Assembly (NCBI GenBank): GCA_017440925.1 | Contig: JAFSAP010000049.1 | Span: 1-37,582 of the forward strand | DNA: 37,582 bases | Direction: 5' to 3' | Source of the DNA: Oscillospiraceae bacterium | Lineage (GTDB): Bacteria; Bacillota; Clostridia; Oscillospirales; Oscillospiraceae | In this document: in pieces, positions 23,770 to 32,294 of the stretch | Position numbering within the stretch: the stretch's first letter is position 1 | Layout of the letters: each line of letters begins with the position of its first letter | Made by a program: the position numbers and the translations under genes | Notes under the pieces: model-generated | Database searches by the model: none | Told to the model about the DNA's origin: nothing | The model's input: only the letters and a program-made list of their open reading frames with translations

Positions 23770-24252
23770 ATGAAACAGACCGAATCAAAAATAACGGGAC
23801 TTCTGACCCTGGTGCTGCTGACGGTGTTTGCCCTGTGCATCCTGGTGGTGCTTCTGATGGGAGCCAGGGGCTATGAAGCCCTGGTGCACCGGGATGGGCA
23901 GACCTATGCCCGCCGGACAGCGGCCCAGTATCTTGCCACCCGTGTGCGGCAGGGGGATACCCTGGAAGGCATGGCTGTGGCAGACTTCGGCGGCCACAGC
24001 ACCCTGGTGCTCCGGCAGGAGATCGAAGGGGACACCTATCTGACCCGGATCTACTGCCATGAAGGCTTTCTGCGGGAGCTGTTTACGGCGGAAGGGGGCA
24101 GCTTTTCCCCGGAGGACGGAGAAAAACTGCTGGAACTGGGGGAGCTTTCCTTTGCTATGCAGGAGGATCTTCTGACAGCCTGTGTGACCATGACAGACGG
24201 ACAGGTACAGACCCTGTGCTGGCATCTGCGTGCCGGGGAGGTGCTGCCATGA
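23770..24252 (+). CDS. DUF4860-like membrane protein of the pilus operon
   Basis: 160 residues, one base after the preceding stop. One N-terminal membrane helix (about 10-32, LLTLVLLTVFALCILVVLLM) precedes an extracytoplasmic-type domain with ARRTAAQYLATRVRQGD and YLTRIYCHEGFLRELF. From memory this fits the DUF4860 family, which occurs next to GspF/PilC genes in gut Firmicutes and has no known function. It overlaps the next gene by four bases (ATGA), so translation is coupled. Confidence 0.75.
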   Translation: MKQTESKITGLLTLVLLTVFALCILVVLLMGARGYEALVHRDGQTYARRTAAQYLATRVRQGDTLEGMAVADFGGHSTLVLRQEIEGDTYLTRIYCHEGFLRELFTAEGGSFSPEDGEKLLELGELSFAMQEDLLTACVTMTDGQVQTLCWHLRAGEVLP

Positions 24253-24638
24253 AAAACAAAGCATCTCTGACGCTTTTGGAACAACTGGTGATGATCCTGG
24301 TGTTTTCCTTGGCGGCAGCGGCCTGCCTGCGGCTCTTTGCCTGGTCAGACCGGACTTCCCGGGAAATGCAGCAGCACAGTGAGGGATTGGTTCTCTGCCA
24401 GAATGCAGCGGAGACCGTAAAAGCGGCGGCGGATCTGGAAAAAGGTGCTTTGTCCTTAGGTGCAGTCCGGCAGGGAACGCGCTGGGAAGCGCAGTATGCT
24501 GGAAAGTTCCGTCTGGAGCTGGAAGAGATACAGCAGAGGATTCCCGGTATGGGACAGGCCATTGTCAGGACCGTTTCCATGGAGACGGAGGAAACAATAT
24601 TCTCATTGCTTGTAGGATGGCAGGAGGTGACCCCATGA
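24249..24638 (+). CDS. Prepilin-like small protein
   Basis: 129 residues from ATG 24249, overlapping the preceding stop by four bases. The N-terminus KNKASLTLLEQLVMILVF has the type IV prepilin layout: a short basic leader, then a helix with Glu at position 5 if cleavage is after Ser (S/LTLLE), instead of the usual Gly. The remainder (ALRLFAWSDRTSREMQQ, AAETVKAAADLE) is compatible with a minor pilin long helix and small globular part. Cleavage by a prepilin peptidase is inferred; none is encoded in the window. Confidence 0.72.
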   Translation: MKNKASLTLLEQLVMILVFSLAAAACLRLFAWSDRTSREMQQHSEGLVLCQNAAETVKAAADLEKGALSLGAVRQGTRWEAQYAGKFRLELEEIQQRIPGMGQAIVRTVSMETEETIFSLLVGWQEVTP

Positions 24639-25054
24639 AACAGAAAAACGGAATATCCATTCCTGCGGTGGGAGCAGGTTCGCTGCTGACGACCTTTGCG
24701 GTGCTGTGCATGACCGTATTTGCGCTGCTGTGCATTGCCACCGTCCAGGAAGAAAAAAGACAGGAAAAGGCTACCGATGAAGCGGTTGCGGCGTATTATG
24801 CTGCGGATTTCCAGGCGGAGCAGATTTTTGCCCGGCTTCGCAGGGGAGAACAGGTAGAAGATGTGGTGCAGCAGGATAACATATTTATTTACCAATGTCC
24901 CATCTCAGAGCAGCAGGAGCTTCTGGTGATATTGGAGCAGACGGATTCGGAATGGAAGGTTCTGCGTTGGCAGGCGGTGGCACGGGAGGATACCGGGGAG
25001 GATGTGACACTGCCGGTATGGAACGGGGAAGGCAGTTTGGAGGAAAAGCCATGA
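24635..25054 (+). CDS. Membrane-anchored pilus-operon protein, function unknown
   Basis: 139 residues from ATG 24635, again with a four-base ATGA overlap with the previous gene and with the next. One N-terminal membrane helix (about 15-40, SLLTTFAVLCMTVFALLCIA) is followed by ATDEAVAAYYAADFQAEQIF and a small acidic domain. It has the size and layout of a pseudopilin-like subunit but no clear cleavage site. No family recognised. Confidence 0.72.
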   Translation: MKQKNGISIPAVGAGSLLTTFAVLCMTVFALLCIATVQEEKRQEKATDEAVAAYYAADFQAEQIFARLRRGEQVEDVVQQDNIFIYQCPISEQQELLVILEQTDSEWKVLRWQAVAREDTGEDVTLPVWNGEGSLEEKP

Positions 25055-26115
25055 TTGACTGGATGGAATATCTGAAACAGGCCGTGTCGGAACAGGCCAG
25101 CGATGTGTTTTTTGTGGCTGGCGGCCCGGTTTGGGAAAAGCTGGAGGGCCGTATCCGCACCCTGGGCCAGCAGCGTCTGCTGCCGGAGGATACAAAACAG
25201 GTGGTGACGGAGATCTATGCCGCCGCAGGCCGGGAGATAGAGGGCTTCCTTGCCCGGGGGGATGATGATTTCTCCTTTGCCATCCCCGGAGTGGCCCGGT
25301 TCCGGGTCAATGCCTACCGGCAGCGGGGCTCCATGGCAGCGGTGATCCGCATTGTCTCCTTTGATATCCCCGATTGGCAGGCCATTGGTATCCCGGAGTC
25401 GGTCATGGGGCTTTCGGAACTGACGGAGGGCATGGTTTTGGTCACCGGTACCGCCGGCAGCGGCAAGTCCACCACCCTGGCCTGCATTATCGACCGGATC
25501 AACCATACCCGGCAGTGCCATATCGTCACGCTGGAGGATCCCATTGAATTTCTCCACCGGCACGACCAGAGCATCGTCAGCCAGCGGGAGATCGCCATTG
25601 ATACAAAGGATTATCTTTCCGCCCTCCGGGCCTGTGTCCGGCAGGCGCCGGATGTGATCTTGTTGGGAGAAATGCGGGATCCGGAGACCATCCATACCGC
25701 CATTTCCGCAGCGGAAACCGGCCATCTGGTGATCGCCACCCTCCATACCCGGGGCGCGGTGAATGCCATCGACCGGATCATTGATGCTTTCCCCAGCGGC
25801 CAGCAGGCCCAGATCCGGGTGCAGCTGGCCAGCGTCCTGCGCACGGTAGTATCCCAGCAGCTTCTGCCGGATACCCTGGGGGGACAGGTTCCGGCCTGTG
25901 AACTTCTTCAGGTTACTCCGGCTGTGCGCAGCATGATCCGGGACAACAAAAACCATCAGATCGATAACGCCATTGCCTCCGGCAGCAAAGAAGGCATGAT
26001 CTCCATGGACCAGTCCATCGGCAGCCTTCTCCGGGCGGGGAAGATCACCCGGGAAACGGCCCTGCACTATGCAGATCATCCCGACCAGCTGGCAAGAACC
26101 CTGTCTGCCCGGTAA
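25051..26115 (+). CDS. pilT: PilT-type pilus ATPase
   Basis: Hexameric ATPase that in known systems powers pilus retraction. 354 residues from ATG 25051, four-base overlap with the preceding gene; longer in-frame readings enter that gene and are rejected. The N-terminal domain starts EYLKQAVSEQASDVFFVAGG. Walker A is GTAGSGKST (Lys139), the Asp box region is TLEDPIEFLH, and Walker B is VILLGEMRDPET (Glu207). The His box lies in TGHLVIATLHT. AVRSMIRDNKNHQI corresponds to the PilT AIRxxIR region needed for retraction, which separates it from PilB. No PilB partner lies in the operon. This is the last gene; a separate promoter starts the next one. Confidence 0.93.
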   Translation: MIDWMEYLKQAVSEQASDVFFVAGGPVWEKLEGRIRTLGQQRLLPEDTKQVVTEIYAAAGREIEGFLARGDDDFSFAIPGVARFRVNAYRQRGSMAAVIRIVSFDIPDWQAIGIPESVMGLSELTEGMVLVTGTAGSGKSTTLACIIDRINHTRQCHIVTLEDPIEFLHRHDQSIVSQREIAIDTKDYLSALRACVRQAPDVILLGEMRDPETIHTAISAAETGHLVIATLHTRGAVNAIDRIIDAFPSGQQAQIRVQLASVLRTVVSQQLLPDTLGGQVPACELLQVTPAVRSMIRDNKNHQIDNAIASGSKEGMISMDQSIGSLLRAGKITRETALHYADHPDQLARTLSAR

Positions 26116-26159
26116 TGGGCGGGCAGCCGGCGGGAATCCACAAAAAAACCAAATAAGAA

Positions 26160-26188
26160 TTGATAAGCGATTATCGATATGCTATAAT
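26160..26188 (+). promoter_or_regulatory. Promoter and LacI-type operator of the fucO-like gene
   Basis: TTGATA (26160-26165), 17-bp spacer, TATAAT (26183-26188). Between them GATAAG-CG-ATTATC (26162-26175) is an inverted repeat centred on CG with one mismatch, the usual shape of LacI-family operators. A LacI-family gene lies just downstream, convergent. The leader also holds CGGCAGCC-CC-GGCTGCCG (26202-26219). Confidence 0.65.
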
Positions 26189-26251
26189 GGTCAGCAGAAA
26201 CCGGCAGCCCCGGCTGCCGCAAACAGGAATCTGATTTGGAGGTAATTTATT

Positions 26252-27394
26252 ATGGCAAACCGTTTCGTATCCAATGCAATTTCCTACCATGGCAAGGGCG
26301 CTATTCAGGAGATTCCCGGTCTGGTGGCCGCAAAGGGCCTGAAGAAGGCTTTCATCTGCACCGATCCCGATCTGGTAAAGTTCGGCGTTACCAAGAAGGT
26401 CACCGACATTCTGGATGCCCACGGCATGGCATACGAGGTCTACTCTGATGTCAAGCCCAATCCCACCATCGAAAACGTTCAGTCCGGCGTGGCTGCCTAT
26501 AAGGCATCCGGTGCTGACTACATGATTTCCGTCGGCGGCGGTTCCGCAATGGACACCGGCAAGGCCATCGGCATCATCATCACCAACCCTGAGTATGCGG
26601 ATGTTCGCAGCCTGGAAGGTGTTGCTCCCACCAAGAACCGCGTACCTTACACCATCGCTGTTGCCACCACCGCAGGTACCGCAGCAGAAGCTACCATCAA
26701 TTACGTTATCACCGACGTTGAGCGCAAGCGTAAGTTCGTCTGTGTTGATATCAATGACATCCCCGACATCGCCATTGTCGATCCCGATATGATGTCCACC
26801 ATGCCCAAGGGCCTCACCGCTTCCACCGGTATGGACGCTCTGACCCACGCCATTGAAGGCTACACCACCAAGGGCGCCTGGGCTCTGCCCGACTGCCTGA
26901 ACCTGGAGGCCATCCGCCTCATCGCCAAGAGCCTGCGCGGCGCTGTTGAGAACGATCCCGAGGGCCGTGAAGGCATGGCTCTGGGCCAGTTTGTCACCGG
27001 TATGGCATTCTCCAATGTTGGTCTGGGCATCGCCCACTCCATCGCCCACACCCTGGGTGCCACCTACGACACGCCTCATGGTGTTGCCTGTGCCATGATG
27101 CTGCCCATCGTCATGGAGTTCAACGCAGAAGTCACCGGCGAGAAGTTCAAGGCTATCGCCGAGGCTATGGGTGTTGACACCACCGGCATGGACCAGGCTG
27201 CTTACCGCAAGGCTGCCATTGACGCTGTCCGCCAGCTGAGCGTTGATGTGGGCATTCCCACCAAGCTGCCCGCCATCAAGGAAGAGGATCTGCAGTTCCT
27301 GGCTGAATCCGCTTACGCAGACGCCTGCGCACCCGGCAACCCCAGAGAAGCTTCTGTTGAAGACATGAAGGCTCTGATCCGTCAGCTGATGTAA
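26252..27394 (+). CDS. fucO: Iron-containing alcohol dehydrogenase, lactaldehyde reductase (FucO) type
   Basis: 380 residues from ATG 26252 after GGAGG. NAD(P)H-dependent reduction of lactaldehyde to 1,2-propanediol, or a related aldehyde/alcohol pair. The sequence follows FucO closely as I recall it: SGADYMISVGGGSAMDTGKA (dinucleotide binding), TTAGTAAEATINYVITD, STGMDALTHAIEGY, NVGLGIAHSIAHTLGA and DTPHGVA. The Asp and three His that bind iron are present in these last three segments. Propanediol formation would suggest growth on fucose or rhamnose, but no such genes are near. Codon usage is notably biased (few rare codons), suggesting high expression. A LacI operator overlaps its promoter. 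Confidence 0.87.
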   Translation: MANRFVSNAISYHGKGAIQEIPGLVAAKGLKKAFICTDPDLVKFGVTKKVTDILDAHGMAYEVYSDVKPNPTIENVQSGVAAYKASGADYMISVGGGSAMDTGKAIGIIITNPEYADVRSLEGVAPTKNRVPYTIAVATTAGTAAEATINYVITDVERKRKFVCVDINDIPDIAIVDPDMMSTMPKGLTASTGMDALTHAIEGYTTKGAWALPDCLNLEAIRLIAKSLRGAVENDPEGREGMALGQFVTGMAFSNVGLGIAHSIAHTLGATYDTPHGVACAMMLPIVMEFNAEVTGEKFKAIAEAMGVDTTGMDQAAYRKAAIDAVRQLSVDVGIPTKLPAIKEEDLQFLAESAYADACAPGNPREASVEDMKALIRQLM

Positions 27395-27410
27395 TCGCCA
27401 AAATCAATTT

Positions 27411-27436
27411 GCCCCTGTGCCGTGAGGCACAGGGGC
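27411..27436. terminator. Shared terminator of fucO-like and LacI genes
   Basis: A perfect 11-bp stem GCCCCTGTGCC / GGCACAGGGGC with GTGA loop, followed by TTCTTTG on the plus strand. It lies between convergent genes. Confidence 0.88.
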
Positions 27437-27443
27437 TTCTTTG

Positions 27444-28469
27444 TTATTCTGTAAAGTCCTCCACGGAGATCCCTTCCAGCAGCTGGCCGGAGATCAGGAT
27501 CCGTTCCGGCTGGGCATCTGCGGGATGCTCGATGGCGTGGATCAGCCGGTCTGCGGCCATCCGTCCGATCTCCATGGCATTCTGGGTGTAGGTGGTCAGG
27601 TGCATCATCCGGGCCAGATTGATGCCATCATACCCCAGACAGGAGATGAATTTGCTCGTGCCTGTAAGATAGGGAATGGTATAACCCTTTTCCAGCATGG
27701 CATTGTGGCCGCCGATGAAGGAGAAGTCGTCGGGGAACAGGATGCAGGTGGGAGGATCCGGCAGCTGCAGCAGTTTCCGGGTGGCTTCTTCGCAGAGATA
27801 GGGCTCATGGTAAACGCAGGGAATGATGTATTCCTCCGGGATCTCCAGCCCCAGCTCGGCGCAGGCCTGATGGAAGCCTGTCAGACGGCCCCGGGTCACG
27901 GCACTGTCCTCGCCGTGGAGATAGGCGATCTTCCGATGGCCCTTCCGGTAGGCGTAGCGCACCAGGGTATCCACACCATTGATGTTGTCGGAAAGGATGG
28001 CAGTGCGTCCCTCAAAAACATGGTCAATGGTCACCAGTGGGATATTGCTCTCCACCAGCGCAAGGATTCGGGGATCGGTAAAGTTGACGCAGGCAATCAC
28101 GATGCCGTCCAGACCCCGTTTCCGGCAGTGGGATACATAGGAGGTGGGCTGCTCGCCCACATGGCTGTTGATGAAGGTGATGTCATAGCCGTGGGATTCG
28201 GCTTCCGCCTTGAAGCCCTCCAGAATGGTGGAGAAGTATTCGTGACCCAGGCCGCTGCGCCGTTCGTCCACAAACAGCATTCCCAGGTTATAAGTGCGGT
28301 TGGTTTTCAGAGCCCTGGCTACGGAATTGGCCATATAGCCCATTTCATCGGCCATAGCGCAGATGCGCCTGCGGGTCTCTTCTCCGATGTCCTTGTGCCC
28401 GTTCAGCGCTTTGCTGACAGTGGCGACGGAAACGCTGCAGGCTTTGGCAATGTCTTTCAGGGATGGCAT
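27444..28469 (-). CDS. LacI family transcriptional regulator
   Basis: 341 residues from ATG 28469 (MPSLKDIAKACSVSVATVSK); AGAGG lies upstream and the LacI helix-turn-helix starts directly. The hinge ARALKTNRTYNLGML links to a periplasmic-binding-protein-like sensor domain with GLGHEYFSTILEGFKAEAE, RGLDGIVIACVN, GVDTLVRYAYRKGHRKIAYL and FISCLGYDGINLARMMHLTT. The effector is probably a sugar or sugar-derived metabolite, not identifiable here. It is convergent with the fucO-like gene, whose promoter carries a LacI-shaped operator, making that gene the obvious candidate target. Confidence 0.92.
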   Translation of the reverse strand: MPSLKDIAKACSVSVATVSKALNGHKDIGEETRRRICAMADEMGYMANSVARALKTNRTYNLGMLFVDERRSGLGHEYFSTILEGFKAEAESHGYDITFINSHVGEQPTSYVSHCRKRGLDGIVIACVNFTDPRILALVESNIPLVTIDHVFEGRTAILSDNINGVDTLVRYAYRKGHRKIAYLHGEDSAVTRGRLTGFHQACAELGLEIPEEYIIPCVYHEPYLCEEATRKLLQLPDPPTCILFPDDFSFIGGHNAMLEKGYTIPYLTGTSKFISCLGYDGINLARMMHLTTYTQNAMEIGRMAADRLIHAIEHPADAQPERILISGQLLEGISVEDFTE

Positions 28470-28675
28470 AGAAAAACCTCTCTTTTTATGTATCAAAGGG
28501 AAACACTTCGAATTATATCATTTTTATCATAGCGGGATTTGCGGGAAAATGCAAGGGAGCGGTTGAAAAAATGGAAGGATATGGGAAGATTCGGCGGTTT
28601 TAACAGGAGGGAAAATTGTATTTTGTGGATTCTGCATGGATGTCAGGCAATGGCGGAAATGTATGCAAATTTTGC

Positions 28676-28704
28676 TTGTTCTATGGGCGAAAATGGATTA
28701 TAAT
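28676..28704 (+). promoter_or_regulatory. Promoter of fbp
   Basis: TTGTTC (28676-28681), 17-bp spacer, perfect TATAAT (28699-28704), about 25 bp before the start codon. Confidence 0.65.
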
Positions 28705-28729
28705 TATTTCAACGACAAAAAGAGGTGTT

Positions 28730-30727
28730 ATGTCTATGGAAGTAAAACAAGCCTTTACTGCAGAACAGCTCCATTATCTGAAGCTGCTGAGCAAGCAGTA
28801 TCCCACGGTCCAGGCCGCAGGCTCTGAGATTATCAAGCTGCGCACGGTGCTGAACCTGCCCAAGGGCACGGAGCATTTTATGTCCGATATCCACGGTGAA
28901 TACGAGGCATTCCTGCATATCCTCAATTCCGGCTCCGGTGAAATCCGCGAAAAGCTGATGGAACTGTTTTCCGGAACCATGCCCCAGCAGGAGATCAATG
29001 ATCTGGCAACACTGATCTATTATCCCAAGGCAAAGCTGGCGCTGGAATATGACAAGCGGGAAAATATGGAGGAATGGTACTACATCACCCTGCAGCGGCT
29101 GGTGCAGTTCTGCCGCTATGCCTCCCATAAGCATACCCGCAGCAAAGTCCGCTCCTATATCCCTGTGGGATTTGAAGATGTGATCGATGAGCTGCTTCAT
29201 CTGAAAGATGAGGTGGGTACCCGCCATACCCAGTTCCAGAGCATTCTGGATACCATCGTCCGCATCGGCCAGGCGGGAGAGGTGATCCAGGCCATCTGCA
29301 TCGTCATCAAACGGCTGGTGATGGATCAGCTGCATATCGTGGGCGATATTTTCGACCGGGGCCCCCGGGCAGATATCGTCATGGATTCCCTGATGGCAAG
29401 CGGCGGTACGGTGGATGTCCAGTGGGGCAACCATGATGTGCTTTGGATGGGCGCTGCTGCCGGTTCCCGAACGCTGGTGGCCACGGTGCTGAGCAACTCC
29501 ATCCGGTATAACAATCTGGATGTGATCGAGACTGGCTACGGCATTTCCCTGCGTCCGCTGTCCATCTTTGCCAATGAAGTCTATAAGAACCATGATGTGA
29601 GCCGGTTCCAGGTGAAGCTGGTGGGCGAAGATGCAGAAACCTATTCCGAAAAGGATAAGCTGCTCTCGGCCCGGATGTACAAGGCCATCACCATCATCCT
29701 CTTCAAGCTGGAAGGCCAGAAGCTGATCCGCCGTCCGGAGTTCGGCATGGCAGACCGGCTGCTGCTGGAACGGATCGATTATGACAAGGCGACCATCAAT
29801 ATCGGCGGAAAGAGCTACCCCATGCTGGACTGCGACTTCCCCACGGTGGATCCCCAGGATCCCTACCGGCTGACGGAGGAGGAAAGCCATGTCATCGACC
29901 AGCTGACGGATTCCTTCCGGCACAGCGAAAAACTCCAGAAGCATATCCGCTTCCTGTATACCCAGGGCGGACTGTATAAGGTGGTCAACGGCAACCTGCT
30001 GTTCCATGGCTGTATCCCCATGACCGGCGACGGAAAGCTGATGGAATTTACCATCGGCGGCAAGGTACGCAGCGGTCGGGAATTCCTGGACTACGCGGAA
30101 AAAACCGCCCGGAAAGCCTTCTATGATCCCTGGGGCAGCGAGCAGCGGCAGTTTGGCATGGACTTCCTCTGGTGGCTCTGGGCAGGCCGGAACAGTCCCA
30201 TCTTTGGCCGTGACCGGATGACCACCCTGGAACGCCGGTTCATTGCGGACGAAAGCACCTGGACAGAGCCGAAAAATCCCTACTATACCTTCTATCAGGA
30301 CAGCAAGGTCTGCGATATGCTGCTGAAGGAATTCGGTCTGGAGGGAGAGCACTGCCATATCATCAACGGCCATGTGCCGGTGAAGGTGCGTAAGGGCGAG
30401 AGTCCCATTAAGGGCGGCGGCAAGCTGCTGGTCATTGACGGCGGCTTCAGCAAAGCCTACCAGCCCACCTCCGGCATTGCGGGCTATACCCTGATCTATA
30501 ACTCCCGCCATTACCGCATGGTGTCCCACCAGCCCTTCGCCGGAAAGCGCCGTGCCCTGGAGGAGAACAACGATATCGTCAACGACAGCGTGATCTTTGA
30601 GACGCTGGGCAGCCGGATGCTGGTGGCGGATACGGACGAGGGCCAGGAACTCCAGACCCGTGTGGACGATCTGCTGCTTCTGCTGCAGGCATACCGCAGC
30701 GGTGCCGTCCGGGAAGGAAAGGCATAA
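28730..30727 (+). CDS. fbp: Class III fructose-1,6-bisphosphatase
   Basis: Gluconeogenic enzyme, fructose-1,6-bisphosphate to fructose-6-phosphate. 665 residues from ATG 28730 (MSMEVKQ); ATG 28736 is equally possible with the AGAGG site. A TTG at 28616 with a GGAGG site is in frame but would place the promoter inside the gene. It matches Bacillus Fbp throughout: INLKAILNLPKGTEHF-like start, and metallophosphatase motifs SDIHGEYEAF, GDIFDRGPRAD and WGNHDVLW. Further matches are YTRSK-like THTRSKVRSY and C-terminal INGHVPVKVRKGESP and IDGGFSKAYQPTSGIAGYT. It has its own promoter and terminator, and is divergent from the LacI gene. Confidence 0.96.
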   Translation: MSMEVKQAFTAEQLHYLKLLSKQYPTVQAAGSEIIKLRTVLNLPKGTEHFMSDIHGEYEAFLHILNSGSGEIREKLMELFSGTMPQQEINDLATLIYYPKAKLALEYDKRENMEEWYYITLQRLVQFCRYASHKHTRSKVRSYIPVGFEDVIDELLHLKDEVGTRHTQFQSILDTIVRIGQAGEVIQAICIVIKRLVMDQLHIVGDIFDRGPRADIVMDSLMASGGTVDVQWGNHDVLWMGAAAGSRTLVATVLSNSIRYNNLDVIETGYGISLRPLSIFANEVYKNHDVSRFQVKLVGEDAETYSEKDKLLSARMYKAITIILFKLEGQKLIRRPEFGMADRLLLERIDYDKATINIGGKSYPMLDCDFPTVDPQDPYRLTEEESHVIDQLTDSFRHSEKLQKHIRFLYTQGGLYKVVNGNLLFHGCIPMTGDGKLMEFTIGGKVRSGREFLDYAEKTARKAFYDPWGSEQRQFGMDFLWWLWAGRNSPIFGRDRMTTLERRFIADESTWTEPKNPYYTFYQDSKVCDMLLKEFGLEGEHCHIINGHVPVKVRKGESPIKGGGKLLVIDGGFSKAYQPTSGIAGYTLIYNSRHYRMVSHQPFAGKRRALEENNDIVNDSVIFETLGSRMLVADTDEGQELQTRVDDLLLLLQAYRSGAVREGKA

Positions 30728-30735
30728 CGGAACAC

Positions 30736-30766
30736 AAAAAGAACCTCCACCGGAGGTGCTTTTTTG
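30736..30766 (+). terminator. Terminator of fbp
   Basis: A stem ACCTCC/GGAGGT with ACC loop, extended by AAAAAG/CTTTTT beyond one mismatch, ending in six T. Confidence 0.82.
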
Positions 30767-30805
30767 CGGAGAATGGGATGGTTTCTGCCTGGAAAAAAGT
30801 TTTCA

Positions 30806-30834
30806 TTGACATTTTGTGCCGGTTCCTGTATGAT
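30806..30834 (+). promoter_or_regulatory. Sigma-A promoter of degV
   Basis: Perfect TTGACA (30806-30811), 17-bp spacer, TATGAT (30829-30834). Confidence 0.82.
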
Positions 30835-30887
30835 AATCTGGAAAACCTGTCACGAGATATTAAAAAACTCATTGGAGGATATTATTT

Positions 30888-31724
30888 ATGGTTCGCATCG
30901 TTGCCGATACATCCACCCTCTATTCCACAGGTCAGGCCCGGGAAGCCGGTTTTGCGGTTTCTCCCCTGTCTGTCACCATTGCGGGCAACAGCTACCGGGA
31001 GTTTGACGAGATCAATGCCGAGGAATTCGTTGCCATCATCCGTCAGGGCCATATGCCCACCAGCTCCCAGCCTGCACTGGGTGAGGTGGAAGCGCTGTAC
31101 AACGAGTTTGCCGGTGACGACATCCTGAACATTGCCATGGCCCACGGCCTCTCCGGCACCTATACCAGCGCCATTGCTGCCGCAGAGCTCTGCGACCACC
31201 GGGACCGGATCCATGTTATCAACACCCGTACCCTCTGCGGCCCCCACCGGTATCTGGTGGAACAGGCTGTCCAGTGGGCAAAGGCGGGAGAAACCGTGGA
31301 AACCATCAAGGAAAAGCTGAACACCATGATCGACACTGTCAAAAGTTACCTGGTGCCTGCAGATTTTGACTATCTGCGCCGGGGCGGACGGCTGTCCCCT
31401 CTGGTCAGCTATGTGGGTAAGGCTGCCGGTCTGACCCCCATCATGACCCAGACCGAAAACGGTGAACGCCTTACCGCAGCTGGTATCCGCCGGGGCTTTC
31501 CCCATGCCGTGAAGTTCATCGGCAAGGAACTGGAGAAGGCCGGCGTGGGTAAGGGCTGGCGTGTGTTCATTTCCCATGCAGGCATCCAGGAAAAGGCAGA
31601 AACCGTAAAGCAGATGCTGTCTGAGATGCTGCCGGAAGCGGTCTTTGAGATCTATCCCTTAAGCCCTGCCTTCATCACCCAGGGCGGCCCCGGCTGTTTT
31701 GCTGTGCAGTATATTCAGGAATAA
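30888..31724 (+). CDS. DegV family fatty-acid-binding protein (FakB-like)
   Basis: 278 residues from ATG 30888 after TTGGAGG. DegV/FakB proteins hold a fatty acid for phosphorylation by FakA. The family marks are the N-terminal VRIVADTSTLY, MPTSSQPALGEV, HGLSGTYTSA (the Ser/Thr contacts to the carboxylate), and DYLRRGGRLSPLVSYVGKAAGLTPIM. The C-terminus (HAGIQEKAETVKQML, YPLSPAFITQGGPGCFAV) completes the fold. FakA is not in the window. It is monocistronic and ends at a shared terminator. Confidence 0.93.
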   Translation: MVRIVADTSTLYSTGQAREAGFAVSPLSVTIAGNSYREFDEINAEEFVAIIRQGHMPTSSQPALGEVEALYNEFAGDDILNIAMAHGLSGTYTSAIAAAELCDHRDRIHVINTRTLCGPHRYLVEQAVQWAKAGETVETIKEKLNTMIDTVKSYLVPADFDYLRRGGRLSPLVSYVGKAAGLTPIMTQTENGERLTAAGIRRGFPHAVKFIGKELEKAGVGKGWRVFISHAGIQEKAETVKQMLSEMLPEAVFEIYPLSPAFITQGGPGCFAVQYIQE

Positions 31725-31733
31725 AAGAAGAAA

Positions 31734-31757
31734 ACCGGGATGCATCTGCATCCCGGT
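31734..31757. terminator. Shared terminator of degV and the SdpI-like gene
   Basis: A perfect 10-bp stem ACCGGGATGC / GCATCCCGGT with ATCT loop between convergent genes. The minus-strand tail is TTTTCTTCTTTT. Confidence 0.82.
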
Positions 31758-31763
31758 AATTTG

Positions 31764-32294
31764 TTATTTGGATGTTTTCTTTTTGTTCCGGTAATTGCCC
31801 TTGGCATCGAACCGGAAGAAGGTGACAGCCCAGATGGCAGCATTGGCGATCAGGGCCAGTACAGCCTGCCAGACCAGACACCAGAAGGCTTCCCAAACCA
31901 TATCCATGGCGTTCATGGAGGCAAAGCCGCCGGAAATAACCAGCATGACGCCGGTGAGGATCAGTCCGGTGATCCCCAGAATGCAGCCGGCCAGCCGCTG
32001 GGTAAACCGCCAGGCTTCGATGCTTCCCATGCCGTAATAGCAGCGGTAGCCGAAGTAGTAGTTGGCTTCCCGGGGGGCAAACAGCAGATAGGCAAGGCCC
32101 AGAACCAGCAGGATAATGGGGCCCACCAGCACGGCGATGCGGCAGATGGCGGTGACGACATCAAAAATGGAATTCAGCTCCGGCAGCAGAGAAGCCGGAT
32201 CAAAGGCATCCATCAGTTCCTTGATGGATTCAATATCCAGCACCGGCTCTGTGGCAGCGGTGGGATCCAGAATGGCAGTAGGCTCGGTGGTCAT
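31764..32294 (-). CDS. SdpI-like membrane protein
   Basis: 176 residues with about three membrane helices. A Thr/Pro/Glu-rich N-terminus comes first, then a helix (about 50-72, ICRIAVLVGPIILLVLGLAY). The segment FGYRCYYGMGSIEAWRFTQRLAG resembles the GYRT...W..aNr..G signature of the SdpI/YhfL family, and two further helices follow. SdpI gives immunity to a killing peptide in Bacillus, but most relatives are uncharacterised. Its ATG overlaps the nrdR stop by one base (TAATG), so it is translationally coupled to nrdR. Family call is moderate. Confidence 0.68.
   Translation of the reverse strand: MTTEPTAILDPTAATEPVLDIESIKELMDAFDPASLLPELNSIFDVVTAICRIAVLVGPIILLVLGLAYLLFAPREANYYFGYRCYYGMGSIEAWRFTQRLAGCILGITGLILTGVMLVISGGFASMNAMDMVWEAFWCLVWQAVLALIANAAIWAVTFFRFDAKGNYRNKKKTSK

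Noticed and set aside
28616-28729. Upstream TTG start for fbp
   Set aside because: It has a GGAGG nearby but would put the TTGTTC/TATAAT promoter inside the gene. Homologous Fbp alignment supports the start at 28730 or 28736.
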